A DNA stretch of 8,201 bases from an uncultured Clostridia bacterium (GCA_944390505.1 CALXQF010000047.1:1-8201), one strand, 5' to 3'. Shown: positions 1 through 5,698, counted from the first letter of the stretch. Numbers and translations are program-made. The notes: generated from the sequence alone by a model not told the origin.

Positions 1-108
1 ATAATATTTCCTTCTTTATCTGTAATTACTGCACCAAAAGGCCCACCTTCATTTTTGTTCATTCCGCTTTTGGGCACATTCTTTTGCAATTTTCATGTAT
101 TCATTCAT
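1..108 (-). pseudogene. 5' end of a guanine/nucleoside deaminase-like gene, apparently frameshifted, cut by left edge
   Basis: From ATG at 108 the frame reads MNEYMKIAKECA and continues to a TGA at 51-49 after only 19 codons. Shifting by one base around 66-75 gives KSGMNKNEGGPFGAVITDKE, open to the window edge. Joined, the two parts match the N-terminus of the cytidine/deoxycytidylate-deaminase-like family (guanine deaminase GuaD, nucleoside deaminases), whose members carry a conserved GGPFGAV just before the zinc-binding region. The helix-to-GGPFGAV spacing fits the family exactly once a single base is removed from the CCCAAAA run. The catalytic HAE and PCxxC motifs would lie outside the window. 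A GAGAGGG Shine-Dalgarno lies 11 bases before the ATG, and a good promoter precedes it. It may be a true pseudogene, a sequencing or assembly error, or a gene starting at the internal ATG at 62, which has no visible ribosome binding site. The family call is fairly secure for so short a piece; substrate is not determinable. Confidence 0.6.
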
Positions 109-142
109 ATTTTCTCATTCCCTCTCTTTTTATTTCTACTTT

Positions 143-171
143 ATCATATTATATTCTTTTGTATTTTTCAA
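143..171 (-). promoter_or_regulatory. Sigma-70-type promoter for the left-edge deaminase gene
   Basis: On the minus strand, TTGAAA (171-166) and TATGAT (148-143) are separated by exactly 17 bases, close to the vegetative sigma consensus. The -10 box is 34 bases upstream of the deaminase ATG, leaving a leader of roughly 28 bases. It lies just after the fabI terminator, which makes the deaminase a separate transcription unit. Confidence 0.6.
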
Positions 172-203
172 TAAAGATTCTAGAATAATTATTTAATTTC
201 ACT

Positions 204-239
204 AAAAAGGATTCTACAGCAATTTGTAGAATCCTTTTT
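204..239 (-). terminator. Rho-independent terminator after fabI, probably bidirectional
   Basis: A perfect 15-bp inverted repeat (204-218 and 225-239) encloses a 6-base loop. The core GGATTCTACA pairs with TGTAGAATCC, and the A/T runs at the stem base give a U tract in either transcript. It begins about 50 bases after the fabI stop, and no other gene lies between, so it most likely ends the fab/acc transcript. It also shields the promoter at 143-171 from read-through. Confidence 0.88.
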
Positions 240-290
240 TATGGAATTTTACTCTTTAATCATAGCCTGTAGATGGTAATATTATATCAT

Positions 291-1061
291 TTATACTCCA
301 ATAATAGAAAATCCATTGTCTACATGAATTACTTCTCCTGTAACAGCAGAAGACATATTGCTAAATAAAAAGCTTGCTACATCACCTACCTGTTTTGTAG
401 TAACATTTTGATGTAATGGTGCTTTTTCTTCTACTACTGTTAAAATATTACCAAAATCTTTAATTCCTTTTGCTGATAGAGTTTTAATAGGTCCGGCAGA
501 AATAGCATTAATTCTCATTTTTTCTTTTCCTAAATCTTTTGCTAAATATTGAATACTTGTTTCTAAAGCTGCTTTTGCAACTCCCATCACATTGTAACCT
601 TCTACTACTTTTTCTGAACCAAAATAAGTAAGAGCAACAATGCTTGCTTCTGGTTTTAATAGTCCAATTTCTTTTGCAATCCTAGAAACAGCAACTAATG
701 AATATGCACTAATATCTGATGCATGTAAAAATCCTTCGCGAGAGGTAGCAATAAAATCATTTCTTAAGTCTTCTGTATTGGCATGTGCAATACTATGTAA
801 AATTCCATCAATTTGACCTTGTTCTTCTTTAATTGTTTTTAAACATTTTTCAATGTCTTCGTCAGTAGCTACATCACATGGATAAGTTTTTGCATCAGGT
901 ATTTCCCCTATTAACTCTTGAATTTTATCTTCTTTTTCTGTTGGATGGTGGGTAAATATCACTTTTGCACCATTTTCATGAGCAGACATGGCAACTCCCC
1001 ATGCAATGCTCCACTTATTTCTAATTCCCATTACTAAAATTGTTTTACCTTCTAATAACAT
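291..1061 (-). CDS. fabI: Enoyl-[acyl-carrier-protein] reductase (NADH), FabI type
   Basis: It reduces trans-2-enoyl-ACP to acyl-ACP, the last step of each elongation cycle, in the cytosol as a tetramer. The 256-residue length is normal. It is a divergent short-chain dehydrogenase with the FabI-specific nucleotide-binding signature GIRNKWSIAWG (12-22). The catalytic Tyr156 and Lys163 are separated by six residues (YNVMGVAK), and Tyr146 sits in LTYFGSEK; all three match E. coli numbering. The loop SIAHANTEDL (90-99) resembles the Firmicute FabI form, but has His93 where S. aureus and E. coli FabI have Phe. GPIKTLSAKG (190-199) is the substrate-loop motif. The ATG has an AAGGAGG ribosome binding site nine bases upstream. 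It is the last gene of the cluster, 142 bases after accA, perhaps with its own weak promoter. FabI rather than the flavoprotein FabK common in clostridial fab clusters is noteworthy. Confidence 0.96.
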   Translation of the reverse strand: MLLEGKTILVMGIRNKWSIAWGVAMSAHENGAKVIFTHHPTEKEDKIQELIGEIPDAKTYPCDVATDEDIEKCLKTIKEEQGQIDGILHSIAHANTEDLRNDFIATSREGFLHASDISAYSLVAVSRIAKEIGLLKPEASIVALTYFGSEKVVEGYNVMGVAKAALETSIQYLAKDLGKEKMRINAISAGPIKTLSAKGIKDFGNILTVVEEKAPLHQNVTTKQVGDVASFLFSNMSSAVTGEVIHVDNGFSIIGV

Positions 1062-1095
1062 TCTTTTTTCCTCCTTGTATTTTAATTTTTACTAA

Positions 1096-1124
1096 ATTAC
1101 ATTTTGATTAATTTATTTATTCAA
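1096..1124 (-). promoter_or_regulatory. Possible weak promoter for fabI
   Basis: On the minus strand TTGAAT (1124-1119) and TGTAAT (1101-1096) are 17 bases apart, in the 142-base gap between accA and fabI. The -10 box lacks the highly conserved second-position A, and in such AT-rich DNA chance matches are common. It would let fabI be expressed independently of the upstream genes. Low confidence. Confidence 0.28.
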
Positions 1125-1203
1125 TCTATAGAAAAATTGCTTTTGCCAAATTCAAATATTGGAATAATATTTTTTAAACAAAGATTACTATTAAAAATAT
1201 ATT

Positions 1204-2010
1204 TTAATCAAATGTATTTCCAATTTGACGATATTTTTCATATCTTTTTTCCAACATTTCCGTTGGTTTCATTTTTTCTATTTCTGCAATATCTTGCAAA
1301 ATTTTTTGTCTTAACTGATGAACCACTTTTTCAAAATCATTTTCGATTCCTTTTTTAGGCTCCTTGATAATTTCATCTATAATTCCTAATTCTTTTAAAT
1401 CATAAGACGTAAGTTTCATATTTTCTGCTGCTTCTTTACATTTACTAGAATCTTTATATAAAATACTTGCAAATCCCTCTGGTGAAAGAATACTATAAAC
1501 TGCATTTTCTAACATATAAATTTTATCTGCAATACAAATTGCTAATGCTCCTCCGCTAGAACCTTCTCCTATTACAACTGCTATAATTGGAGTTTTTAAT
1601 TGTGACATTTCAAACATGCTTCTTGCAATAGCTTCTCCTTGCCCTCTTTCTTCAGCCCCCATTCCTGGATAAGCACCAGGAGTATCGATAATTGTAATAA
1701 TTGGTCTACCAAATTTTTCGGCCTGTTTCATTAATCTGATTGCTTTTCGATATCCTTCAGGATTAGGCATACCAAAGTTTCTTTCCATATTTTCTTTAGT
1801 TGTTTTCCCCTTTTGCTGCGCAATAACAGTAACAGGTATTCCTTCCAAATATCCTATACCACAAATAAAAGCTTTATCATCCCCATAGTTTCTATCTCCG
1901 TGTAATTCCATAAAATCATCAATTAAATTTTCAATATAATCTGATGCTTTTGGTCTTTGGGCTTCTCTTGCTTTTAATACTCTATCCCATGCTTTTAATT
2001 GATTACTCAT
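1204..2010 (-). CDS. accA: Acetyl-CoA carboxylase carboxyltransferase subunit alpha
   Basis: With AccD it forms the carboxyltransferase that moves the carboxyl group from carboxybiotin on AccB to acetyl-CoA, giving malonyl-CoA. It has 268 residues, the compact form: the E. coli protein is about 50 residues longer. The crotonase-like core shows QQKGKTTKENMERNFGMPNP (65-84), then IDTPGAYPGMGAEERGQGEA (108-127), and GEGSSGGALAI (148-158), whose glycines form the oxyanion hole. The C-terminal part (about 222-268) is helical and charged. The start is the ATG with AAGAGGTG eight to nine bases upstream. It is separated from accD by 219 bases that carry a 171-bp palindromic element; these two genes encode obligate partners and are often closer. 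No defect is seen. Confidence 0.96.
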   Translation of the reverse strand: MSNQLKAWDRVLKAREAQRPKASDYIENLIDDFMELHGDRNYGDDKAFICGIGYLEGIPVTVIAQQKGKTTKENMERNFGMPNPEGYRKAIRLMKQAEKFGRPIITIIDTPGAYPGMGAEERGQGEAIARSMFEMSQLKTPIIAVVIGEGSSGGALAICIADKIYMLENAVYSILSPEGFASILYKDSSKCKEAAENMKLTSYDLKELGIIDEIIKEPKKGIENDFEKVVHQLRQKILQDIAEIEKMKPTEMLEKRYEKYRQIGNTFD

Positions 2011-2043
2011 TAATTTTCACCTCTTATCTTTTATAAATATTAT

Positions 2044-2214
2044 ATTCAAACTAAATATATTGCAACGTTTGACCTTGGTGTCGCAGTTTCCTATTGTGCA
2101 AGAAAATCTACGATTTTCTGCACATACTAGTAAGAAAACTGCTCCAATTCGCACTCGCTTTGCTCGTTTGGTCGCTTACGCGGTCTACACTTTTGCAATA
2201 TATTTAGTTTGAAT
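2044..2214. repeat. 171-bp palindromic repeat element with 22-bp perfect terminal inverted repeats
   Basis: The ends 2044-2065 and 2193-2214 are exact reverse complements (outer part ATTCAAAC, inner part TATTGCAA). Inside is a nested hairpin: 2095-2108 pairs with 2112-2124 around a TAC loop with one bulged A, and 2083-2089 (GCAGTTT) pairs with 2136-2142. It is visibly more GC-rich than surrounding DNA between about 2064 and 2195. No open reading frame of note lies inside. A TA dinucleotide flanks both ends one base outside the repeats, which could be a target duplication but may be chance. It fills most of the accD-accA gap. Partial copies of its right end occur at 3158-3197 and 3219-3257. 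It looks like a non-autonomous MITE-like or REP-like dispersed repeat; which of these is undetermined. Confidence 0.8.
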
Positions 2215-2229
2215 GTATTTTAAAAGCTA

Positions 2230-3090
2230 TTATTTATTTTCTGTAGAATGATGTAACTTTAAAATTTGATATAGCACTTTTTTCATATCTTTTCTTTCAA
2301 CAATTTTATCAATAAAACCATGTTCTAATAGAAACTCGGAACTTTGAAAACCTTCTGGTAATTTTTGTTTCACTGTTTGTTCAATTACTCTTGGACCTGC
2401 AAAACCAATTAATGCTTTTGGCTCTGCTAATATAATATCACCTAGGCTAGCAAAACTTGCTGTTACACCACCAGTGGTTGGGTCTGTTAGTACACAAACA
2501 GAAAGTAATCCTGCTTTATTTAATTTCATAAACGCTTGTGTTGTTTTTGCCATTTGCATTAAGGATATAATCCCTTCTTGCATTCTAGCTCCTCCAGAAA
2601 CACAAAAGATGATAATAGGAAGTCTTTGTTTTGTTGCTTCTTCTATAGCATATGTGATTTTTTCTCCTACTACACTTCCCATACTTCCCATCATAAAGTT
2701 TCCATCCATTACTGCTAATATTGCTTTTTCTCCATAGATTTCTCCAATTCCAGTTTGTACAGCTTCCTTTAATTTTGTCTTTTCTTGTAATGCTTGTATT
2801 TTTTTTACATAACCTTCAAAATGAAGTGGGTCTTTTATTGGCATATCGCTATTCATTTCTTCAAATGTGCCTTCATCTACAATTTGAGCAATTCTTCTCC
2901 TGCTAGAAATTCTAAAATGCTTTCCACAATTTGGACATACATTCAAATTTTCATGAACTTCTTCTTTATATAAAATTTCTTTACAATTATCACATTTTAC
3001 CCATTTGCCAATTAGCATGTTAGATGCTTCTTCATTTTTGACAATTTCTGAACCAACTTGATTAATCTTTTTTATTTGATCAATCACCAT
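2230..3090 (-). CDS. accD: Acetyl-CoA carboxylase carboxyltransferase subunit beta
   Basis: This is the partner of AccA in the carboxyltransferase, contributing the acetyl-CoA side of the active site. It has 286 residues, normal for the family. An N-terminal zinc ribbon is intact: Cys33, Cys36, Cys52 and Cys55 in CDNC and CPNC. The crotonase-like domain follows, with VSGGARMQEG (164-173), TDPTTGGVTASFASLGDI (202-219) and the conserved IGFAGPRVIEQT (228-239). In E. coli the AccD zinc ribbon also binds acc mRNA and represses translation; whether that holds here is unknown. The first 28 residues before the ribbon are variable. The chosen ATG follows an in-frame stop by 30 bases and has only a weak AAGGG/AGAGTG ribosome binding site; the Met at residue 25 has none better. 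Repeats occupy the gaps on both sides of this gene. Confidence 0.95.
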   Translation of the reverse strand: MVIDQIKKINQVGSEIVKNEEASNMLIGKWVKCDNCKEILYKEEVHENLNVCPNCGKHFRISSRRRIAQIVDEGTFEEMNSDMPIKDPLHFEGYVKKIQALQEKTKLKEAVQTGIGEIYGEKAILAVMDGNFMMGSMGSVVGEKITYAIEEATKQRLPIIIFCVSGGARMQEGIISLMQMAKTTQAFMKLNKAGLLSVCVLTDPTTGGVTASFASLGDIILAEPKALIGFAGPRVIEQTVKQKLPEGFQSSEFLLEHGFIDKIVERKDMKKVLYQILKLHHSTENK

Positions 3091-3122
3091 TTTAAGTTCA
3101 CTCTTCCCTTCTTTTTTAATTT

Positions 3123-3212
3123 ATTGTTACTAGATAATTGTCTTGATTAATTTTATTGTTCAAACTCTATATATTGCAAAGTGTAGACCGCGTAAGCTTA
3201 TCTAGTAACAAT
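3123..3212. repeat. 15-bp inverted repeat surrounding a partial repeat copy
   Basis: ATTGTTACTAGATAA at 3123-3137 is exactly reverse-complementary to 3198-3212. The 60 bases between hold the partial repeat unit at 3158-3197. In the sense transcript this would be a long-armed hairpin just upstream of accD. Its right arm directly follows the end of that repeat unit, so the two may be parts of one decayed element. Confidence 0.55.
3158..3197 (+). repeat. Partial copy A of the palindromic element's end
   Basis: These 40 bases match the reverse complement of 2174-2214 with about three substitutions and one missing A. The shared core is TATATTGCAAAGTGTAGACC followed by GCGTAAGC. It contains one terminal repeat plus about 18 bases of interior, then stops. 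It is in the accC-accD gap, in the orientation opposite to the genes. Confidence 0.75.
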
Positions 3213-3218
3213 TTATTT

Positions 3219-3257
3219 ATTAAAACTCCATATATTGCAAAAGTGTAGACCGCGTAA
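3219..3257 (+). repeat. Partial copy B of the palindromic element's end, abutting the accC stop codon
   Basis: These 39 bases match the reverse complement of 2176-2214 at 36 positions, including the unbroken stretch GCAAAAGTGTAGACCGCGTAA. It is a direct repeat of copy A, 61 bases away start to start, and similarity ends at almost the same internal point (after GCGTAA). Only one base separates it from the stop codon of accC at 3259-3261. Confidence 0.75.
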
Positions 3258-3258
3258 T

Positions 3259-4605
3259 TTACTGATTTAGCATTTCTTTTTGAATAAAAGATGTATCATA
3301 ATCATTACTTAAAAACTTTTTGTTTTCTAATATTTGATAAAGAAAATCTCTATTAGTTTCAATTCCTTCTATAACTAGTTCACCTAATGCACTTTTCATT
3401 TTAGCAATAGATTCTTCTCTGTCTTTACCATGTACAATTAATTTTGCAATCATGGCATCATAACATTGTGGAATAGTATATCCTTCATAAATAGCTGTAT
3501 CTACACGTATTCCATTACCTCCAGGAAAATGTAATCCTGTTATTTTGCCTGGTGAAGGCATAAAGTTTTTGAATGGATTTTCAGCATTAATACGGCATTC
3601 CATACTGTGACCATGAAATGTAATATCTTTTTGTGTAAATTCTAATTCTTTACCACTTGCTATTTTAATTTGTTCTTTCACAATATCAATTCCTGTAATT
3701 GCTTCTGTAATTGGATGTTCTACTTGGAGTCTTGTGTTCATTTCCATAAAATAATAATTCCTGTCTTTATCAACTAAAAATTCAATTGTGCCAACGTTTT
3801 GATAGCCAATTTCTTTCATGGCATTCACTGCTACTTTAGACATTTTTTGTCTTTGTTTTTCAGATAAAATAGAGGATGGTGTTTCTTCTATCATTTTTTG
3901 ATTATTTCTTTGAATAGAGCAATCTCTTTCTCCTAAAGATACAACATTTCCATGTTCATCCGCTAATAATTGAACTTCTATATGTCTTGGATTTTCAATA
4001 AATTTTTCAAGATAAATAGCATCATCATTAAAAGAATTTTTTGCCTCTTGTTTTACTAATCGAAATGCACCTTTTAATTCATTTTCTTCGTGAACAATAC
4101 GAATTCCTTTTCCTCCACCACCACTAGAAGCCTTTAAAATAACAGGATAGCCTATTTGTTTTGCTATTTTTTCTGCTTGTTTTTCATCTTTTAGCACACC
4201 ATTTGAACCAGGTACTACAGGTACTCCTGCTTTTTCCATGGTTTCTTTTGCTTTTGATTTATTGCCCATTAAAGTAATCATTTCTTTAGATGGTCCTATC
4301 CATTTTAGTCCTATTTCTTCACAAATTTGTGCAAAGTGAGCATTTTCTGACAAAAAACCAAATCCTGGATGAATACTATCACAACCAGTTAAACAAGCAG
4401 TTTCTATAATATTTTTAATATTTAAGTAACTTTTAGACATTTTAGCAGGACCAATACAAACAGCTCTATCTGCTAGTCTAACATGTAATGCTTCTTTGTC
4501 TGCTTCTGAGTAAATAGCCACTGTTTCTATTCCTAGTTCTCTACATGCTCTAATAATTCTAACAGCTACTTCTCCTCTATTAGCAATTAAAATTCGTTTT
4601 AGCAT
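3259..4605 (-). CDS. accC: Acetyl-CoA carboxylase, biotin carboxylase subunit
   Basis: It carboxylates the biotin on AccB using ATP and bicarbonate, the first half-reaction of acetyl-CoA carboxylase. It has 448 residues against 449 in E. coli, and aligns without gaps of note. Order: biotin-carboxylase N-terminal domain (about 1-113, starting KRILIANRGEVAVRIIRA), ATP-grasp domain (about 114-316) and C-terminal domain. Visible residues include Lys158, the glycine loop SSGGGGKG (160-167), Glu275, Glu288 and Arg292 in MEMNTRLQVEHP, and Arg338 in the CRINAE motif. The segment RNNQK (233-237) has Asn235 at the position of E. coli His236. The ATG at 4605 has in-frame stops just upstream, so it cannot start earlier, yet it has no Shine-Dalgarno at normal distance. 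It lies 92 bases after fabZ. Family and function are secure. Confidence 0.97.
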   Translation of the reverse strand: MLKRILIANRGEVAVRIIRACRELGIETVAIYSEADKEALHVRLADRAVCIGPAKMSKSYLNIKNIIETACLTGCDSIHPGFGFLSENAHFAQICEEIGLKWIGPSKEMITLMGNKSKAKETMEKAGVPVVPGSNGVLKDEKQAEKIAKQIGYPVILKASSGGGGKGIRIVHEENELKGAFRLVKQEAKNSFNDDAIYLEKFIENPRHIEVQLLADEHGNVVSLGERDCSIQRNNQKMIEETPSSILSEKQRQKMSKVAVNAMKEIGYQNVGTIEFLVDKDRNYYFMEMNTRLQVEHPITEAITGIDIVKEQIKIASGKELEFTQKDITFHGHSMECRINAENPFKNFMPSPGKITGLHFPGGNGIRVDTAIYEGYTIPQCYDAMIAKLIVHGKDREESIAKMKSALGELVIEGIETNRDFLYQILENKKFLSNDYDTSFIQKEMLNQ

Positions 4606-4660
4606 TTTTTATATTTGGAATAATTAAATTATCATTTTAGTTATTCCATTGCTCCTTTCT
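4606..4660 (-). promoter_or_regulatory. accC leader: distant Shine-Dalgarno, hairpin and two minimal ORFs
   Basis: On the minus strand AAAGGAG (4658-4652) is the only strong ribosome binding site before accC, 46 bases from its ATG. Between them is a hairpin (4648-4641 with 4623-4616, eight pairs, then one mismatch and four more pairs, loop of seven). After it comes an A/T-only spacer of ten bases. Folding out the hairpin would put the Shine-Dalgarno about 13 bases from the accC ATG. Two tiny ORFs overlap the hairpin: ATG-GAA-TAA at 4649-4641 and ATG-ATA-ATT-TAA at 4635-4624. The first is only two bases after the Shine-Dalgarno, which is short for initiation. Coupled translation or re-initiation is another reading. 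Confidence 0.5.
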
Positions 4661-4697
4661 TATAACTTTTATTATTGTCTGCTATATTTTTAACACC

Positions 4698-5120
4698 TTA
4701 TACAATGGCAAAAGTAAGTTCACCTTTTGCTACTACTTTACCATTGACAGAAGCAGTTGCCTCTCCTACCCCTACTGGTCCTTTTTGTTTAATAATATGT
4801 ACTTCTAGTTTTAATACATCACCTGGTAATACAGGCTTTTTAAAACGCATTCCATCAATTCCACCAAATAAAGCATTTTTACCTTTGTTTTCTTCTTTAG
4901 AGAGAATGGCAACAGCACCGGCTTGTGCCAATGACTCTACAATTAGAACACCTGGCATAATTGGATTGCCTGGGAAATGCCCGGCAAAAAATGGTTCATT
5001 AATACATACGTTTTTATAGGCAATACAGCTTTCTCCTGGTACTAGTTCTTCTACTCTATCTAGCATCAAAATAGGAGGTCTTTGTGGAATAATTTTCATA
5101 ATTTCATTAATATCTAACAT
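4698..5120 (-). CDS. fabZ: 3-hydroxyacyl-[acyl-carrier-protein] dehydratase
   Basis: It dehydrates 3-hydroxyacyl-ACP to trans-2-enoyl-ACP with a single hot-dog fold domain. With the start at 5120 the protein has 140 residues, the usual FabZ length. The catalytic pair is His48 in FAGHFPGNPIMPGV and Glu62 in the central helix (VESLAQAG). The N-terminal motif is IPQRPPILMLDRV, with Gln13 where many FabZ have His. An in-frame ATG at 5141 would add seven residues (MKYEGVN) but has no ribosome binding site. The GAGGGAG at 5126-5132 sits at ideal distance from the ATG at 5120 and would otherwise be inside the coding region, so 5120 is preferred. No FabA or FabM is seen in the window, so the source of unsaturated chains is not shown; a FabN-like isomerase activity cannot be excluded from sequence alone. 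Confidence 0.94.
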   Translation of the reverse strand: MLDINEIMKIIPQRPPILMLDRVEELVPGESCIAYKNVCINEPFFAGHFPGNPIMPGVLIVESLAQAGAVAILSKEENKGKNALFGGIDGMRFKKPVLPGDVLKLEVHIIKQKGPVGVGEATASVNGKVVAKGELTFAIV

Positions 5121-5125
5121 ATTTA

Positions 5126-5132
5126 CTCCCTC
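5126..5132 (-). promoter_or_regulatory. Ribosome binding site that fixes the fabZ start
   Basis: GAGGGAG on the minus strand ends five bases before the ATG at 5120. No comparable sequence precedes the upstream in-frame ATG at 5141, whose leader reads TTTTAAAAGCCTAAAT. Confidence 0.75.
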
Positions 5133-5253
5133 ATATTTCATATTTAGGCTTTTAAAATAGGATTGCCTATTACCTTTTTAATATTTCTTTTTAAAGTTTC
5201 CTATATTGATTGTTTTATCATTTTAAAGTTCTATATATATTAGCTCTTTCATT

Positions 5254-5270
5254 ATTCAAACTTTAAATAT
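5254..5270 (+). repeat. Possible degenerate terminal-repeat remnant at the accB stop
   Basis: ATTCAAACTTTAAATAT equals the outer end of the 171-bp element (ATTCAAACTAAATAT) with two extra T residues. It touches the accB stop codon, as copy B nearly touches that of accC. Two related AT-rich stretches lie at 5189-5208 and 5221-5243. The match is short and made of common bases, so chance is a real possibility. Confidence 0.3.
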
Positions 5271-5698
5271 TATCTAATTTTAAATAGCACACTGCCATAT
5301 TCTACTAAATCTTCATCTTGATAGCATATTTCTGCTATTTCTCCATCAACATCACTTTCAATTTCATTCATTAATTTCATTGCTTCAATAATACAAAGCA
5401 CATCACCTTTTTTTACTTTATCCCCTACTTTCACAAAAGGTTCTGCTGTAGTAGATGGCTTACTATAAAAAGTTCCAACCATTGGTGAAGTAATCTGTTT
5501 CAAATTCTCTTCCACCTTTGTATCTTGCAGTATATTAGTGATAGCTGGTGTTTCTTCTACTTTATTTTCTACAACTTTTACTGCAGTTTGTGCTTTTTTC
5601 ATATTTAATTTTGTTCCATCTGCAAGCTCAATATGAATTTCTTCTAAATTAGAATTTTCCATATCTGTAATCAATTGTTTAATTTCATTATATTCCAT
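5270..5698 (-). CDS. accB: Biotin carboxyl carrier protein of acetyl-CoA carboxylase
   Basis: It carries the biotin that shuttles carboxyl groups between AccC and AccD/AccA. It has 142 residues, slightly shorter than the E. coli protein. The N-terminal part (about 1-33) is conserved among BCCPs: IKQLITDMENSNLEEIHIE, then a basic turn. A low-complexity linker rich in Val, Glu, Thr and Lys follows (about 36-66). The C-terminal biotinyl domain (about 69-142) begins ITSPMVGTFY and has the biotinylation motif EAMKLMNEI, with Lys108 as the acceptor. The thumb-like insertion SKPSTTAEPF (79-88) is typical of acetyl-CoA carboxylase BCCPs. A GGGAGGAG ribosome binding site seven bases before the ATG overlaps the end of fabF, whose stop lies only four bases upstream. 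Translation of the two is probably coupled. Confidence 0.96.
   Translation of the reverse strand: MEYNEIKQLITDMENSNLEEIHIELADGTKLNMKKAQTAVKVVENKVEETPAITNILQDTKVEENLKQITSPMVGTFYSKPSTTAEPFVKVGDKVKKGDVLCIIEAMKLMNEIESDVDGEIAEICYQDEDLVEYGSVLFKIR

Noticed and set aside
177..186. Palindrome ATTCTAGAAT as an operator
   Set aside because: Ten bases of mostly A/T symmetry just upstream of a promoter, with no repeat elsewhere in the window and no recognised regulator.
1101..1110. Half-match to a FabT-type operator (ATTTTGATTA) upstream of fabI
   Set aside because: The second half of the palindrome (TCAAATT) is absent, and ten AT-rich bases carry little weight here.
1154..1172. Small hairpin (AAATATT/AATATTT) in the accA-fabI gap as a terminator or attenuator
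   Set aside because: The seven-pair stem is entirely A/T and too weak to support a terminator call.
1104..1358. Plus-strand open frame of 84 codons across the accA 3' end
   Set aside because: It is antisense to accA, has a biased Phe/Leu composition expected from AT-rich antisense reading, and no ribosome binding site.
3123..3257. CRISPR-like array in the accC-accD gap
   Set aside because: There are only two repeat copies, imperfect, with a spacer that itself contains an inverted repeat; a third copy lies inverted elsewhere inside a palindrome.
4675..5019. Plus-strand open frame of 114 codons antisense to fabZ
   Set aside because: It lies almost entirely within fabZ, resembles no family, and has no initiation signals.
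4698..5141. The longer fabZ start at 5141
   Set aside because: No ribosome binding site precedes it, while GAGGGAG is ideally placed for the ATG at 5120, giving the usual 140-residue FabZ.
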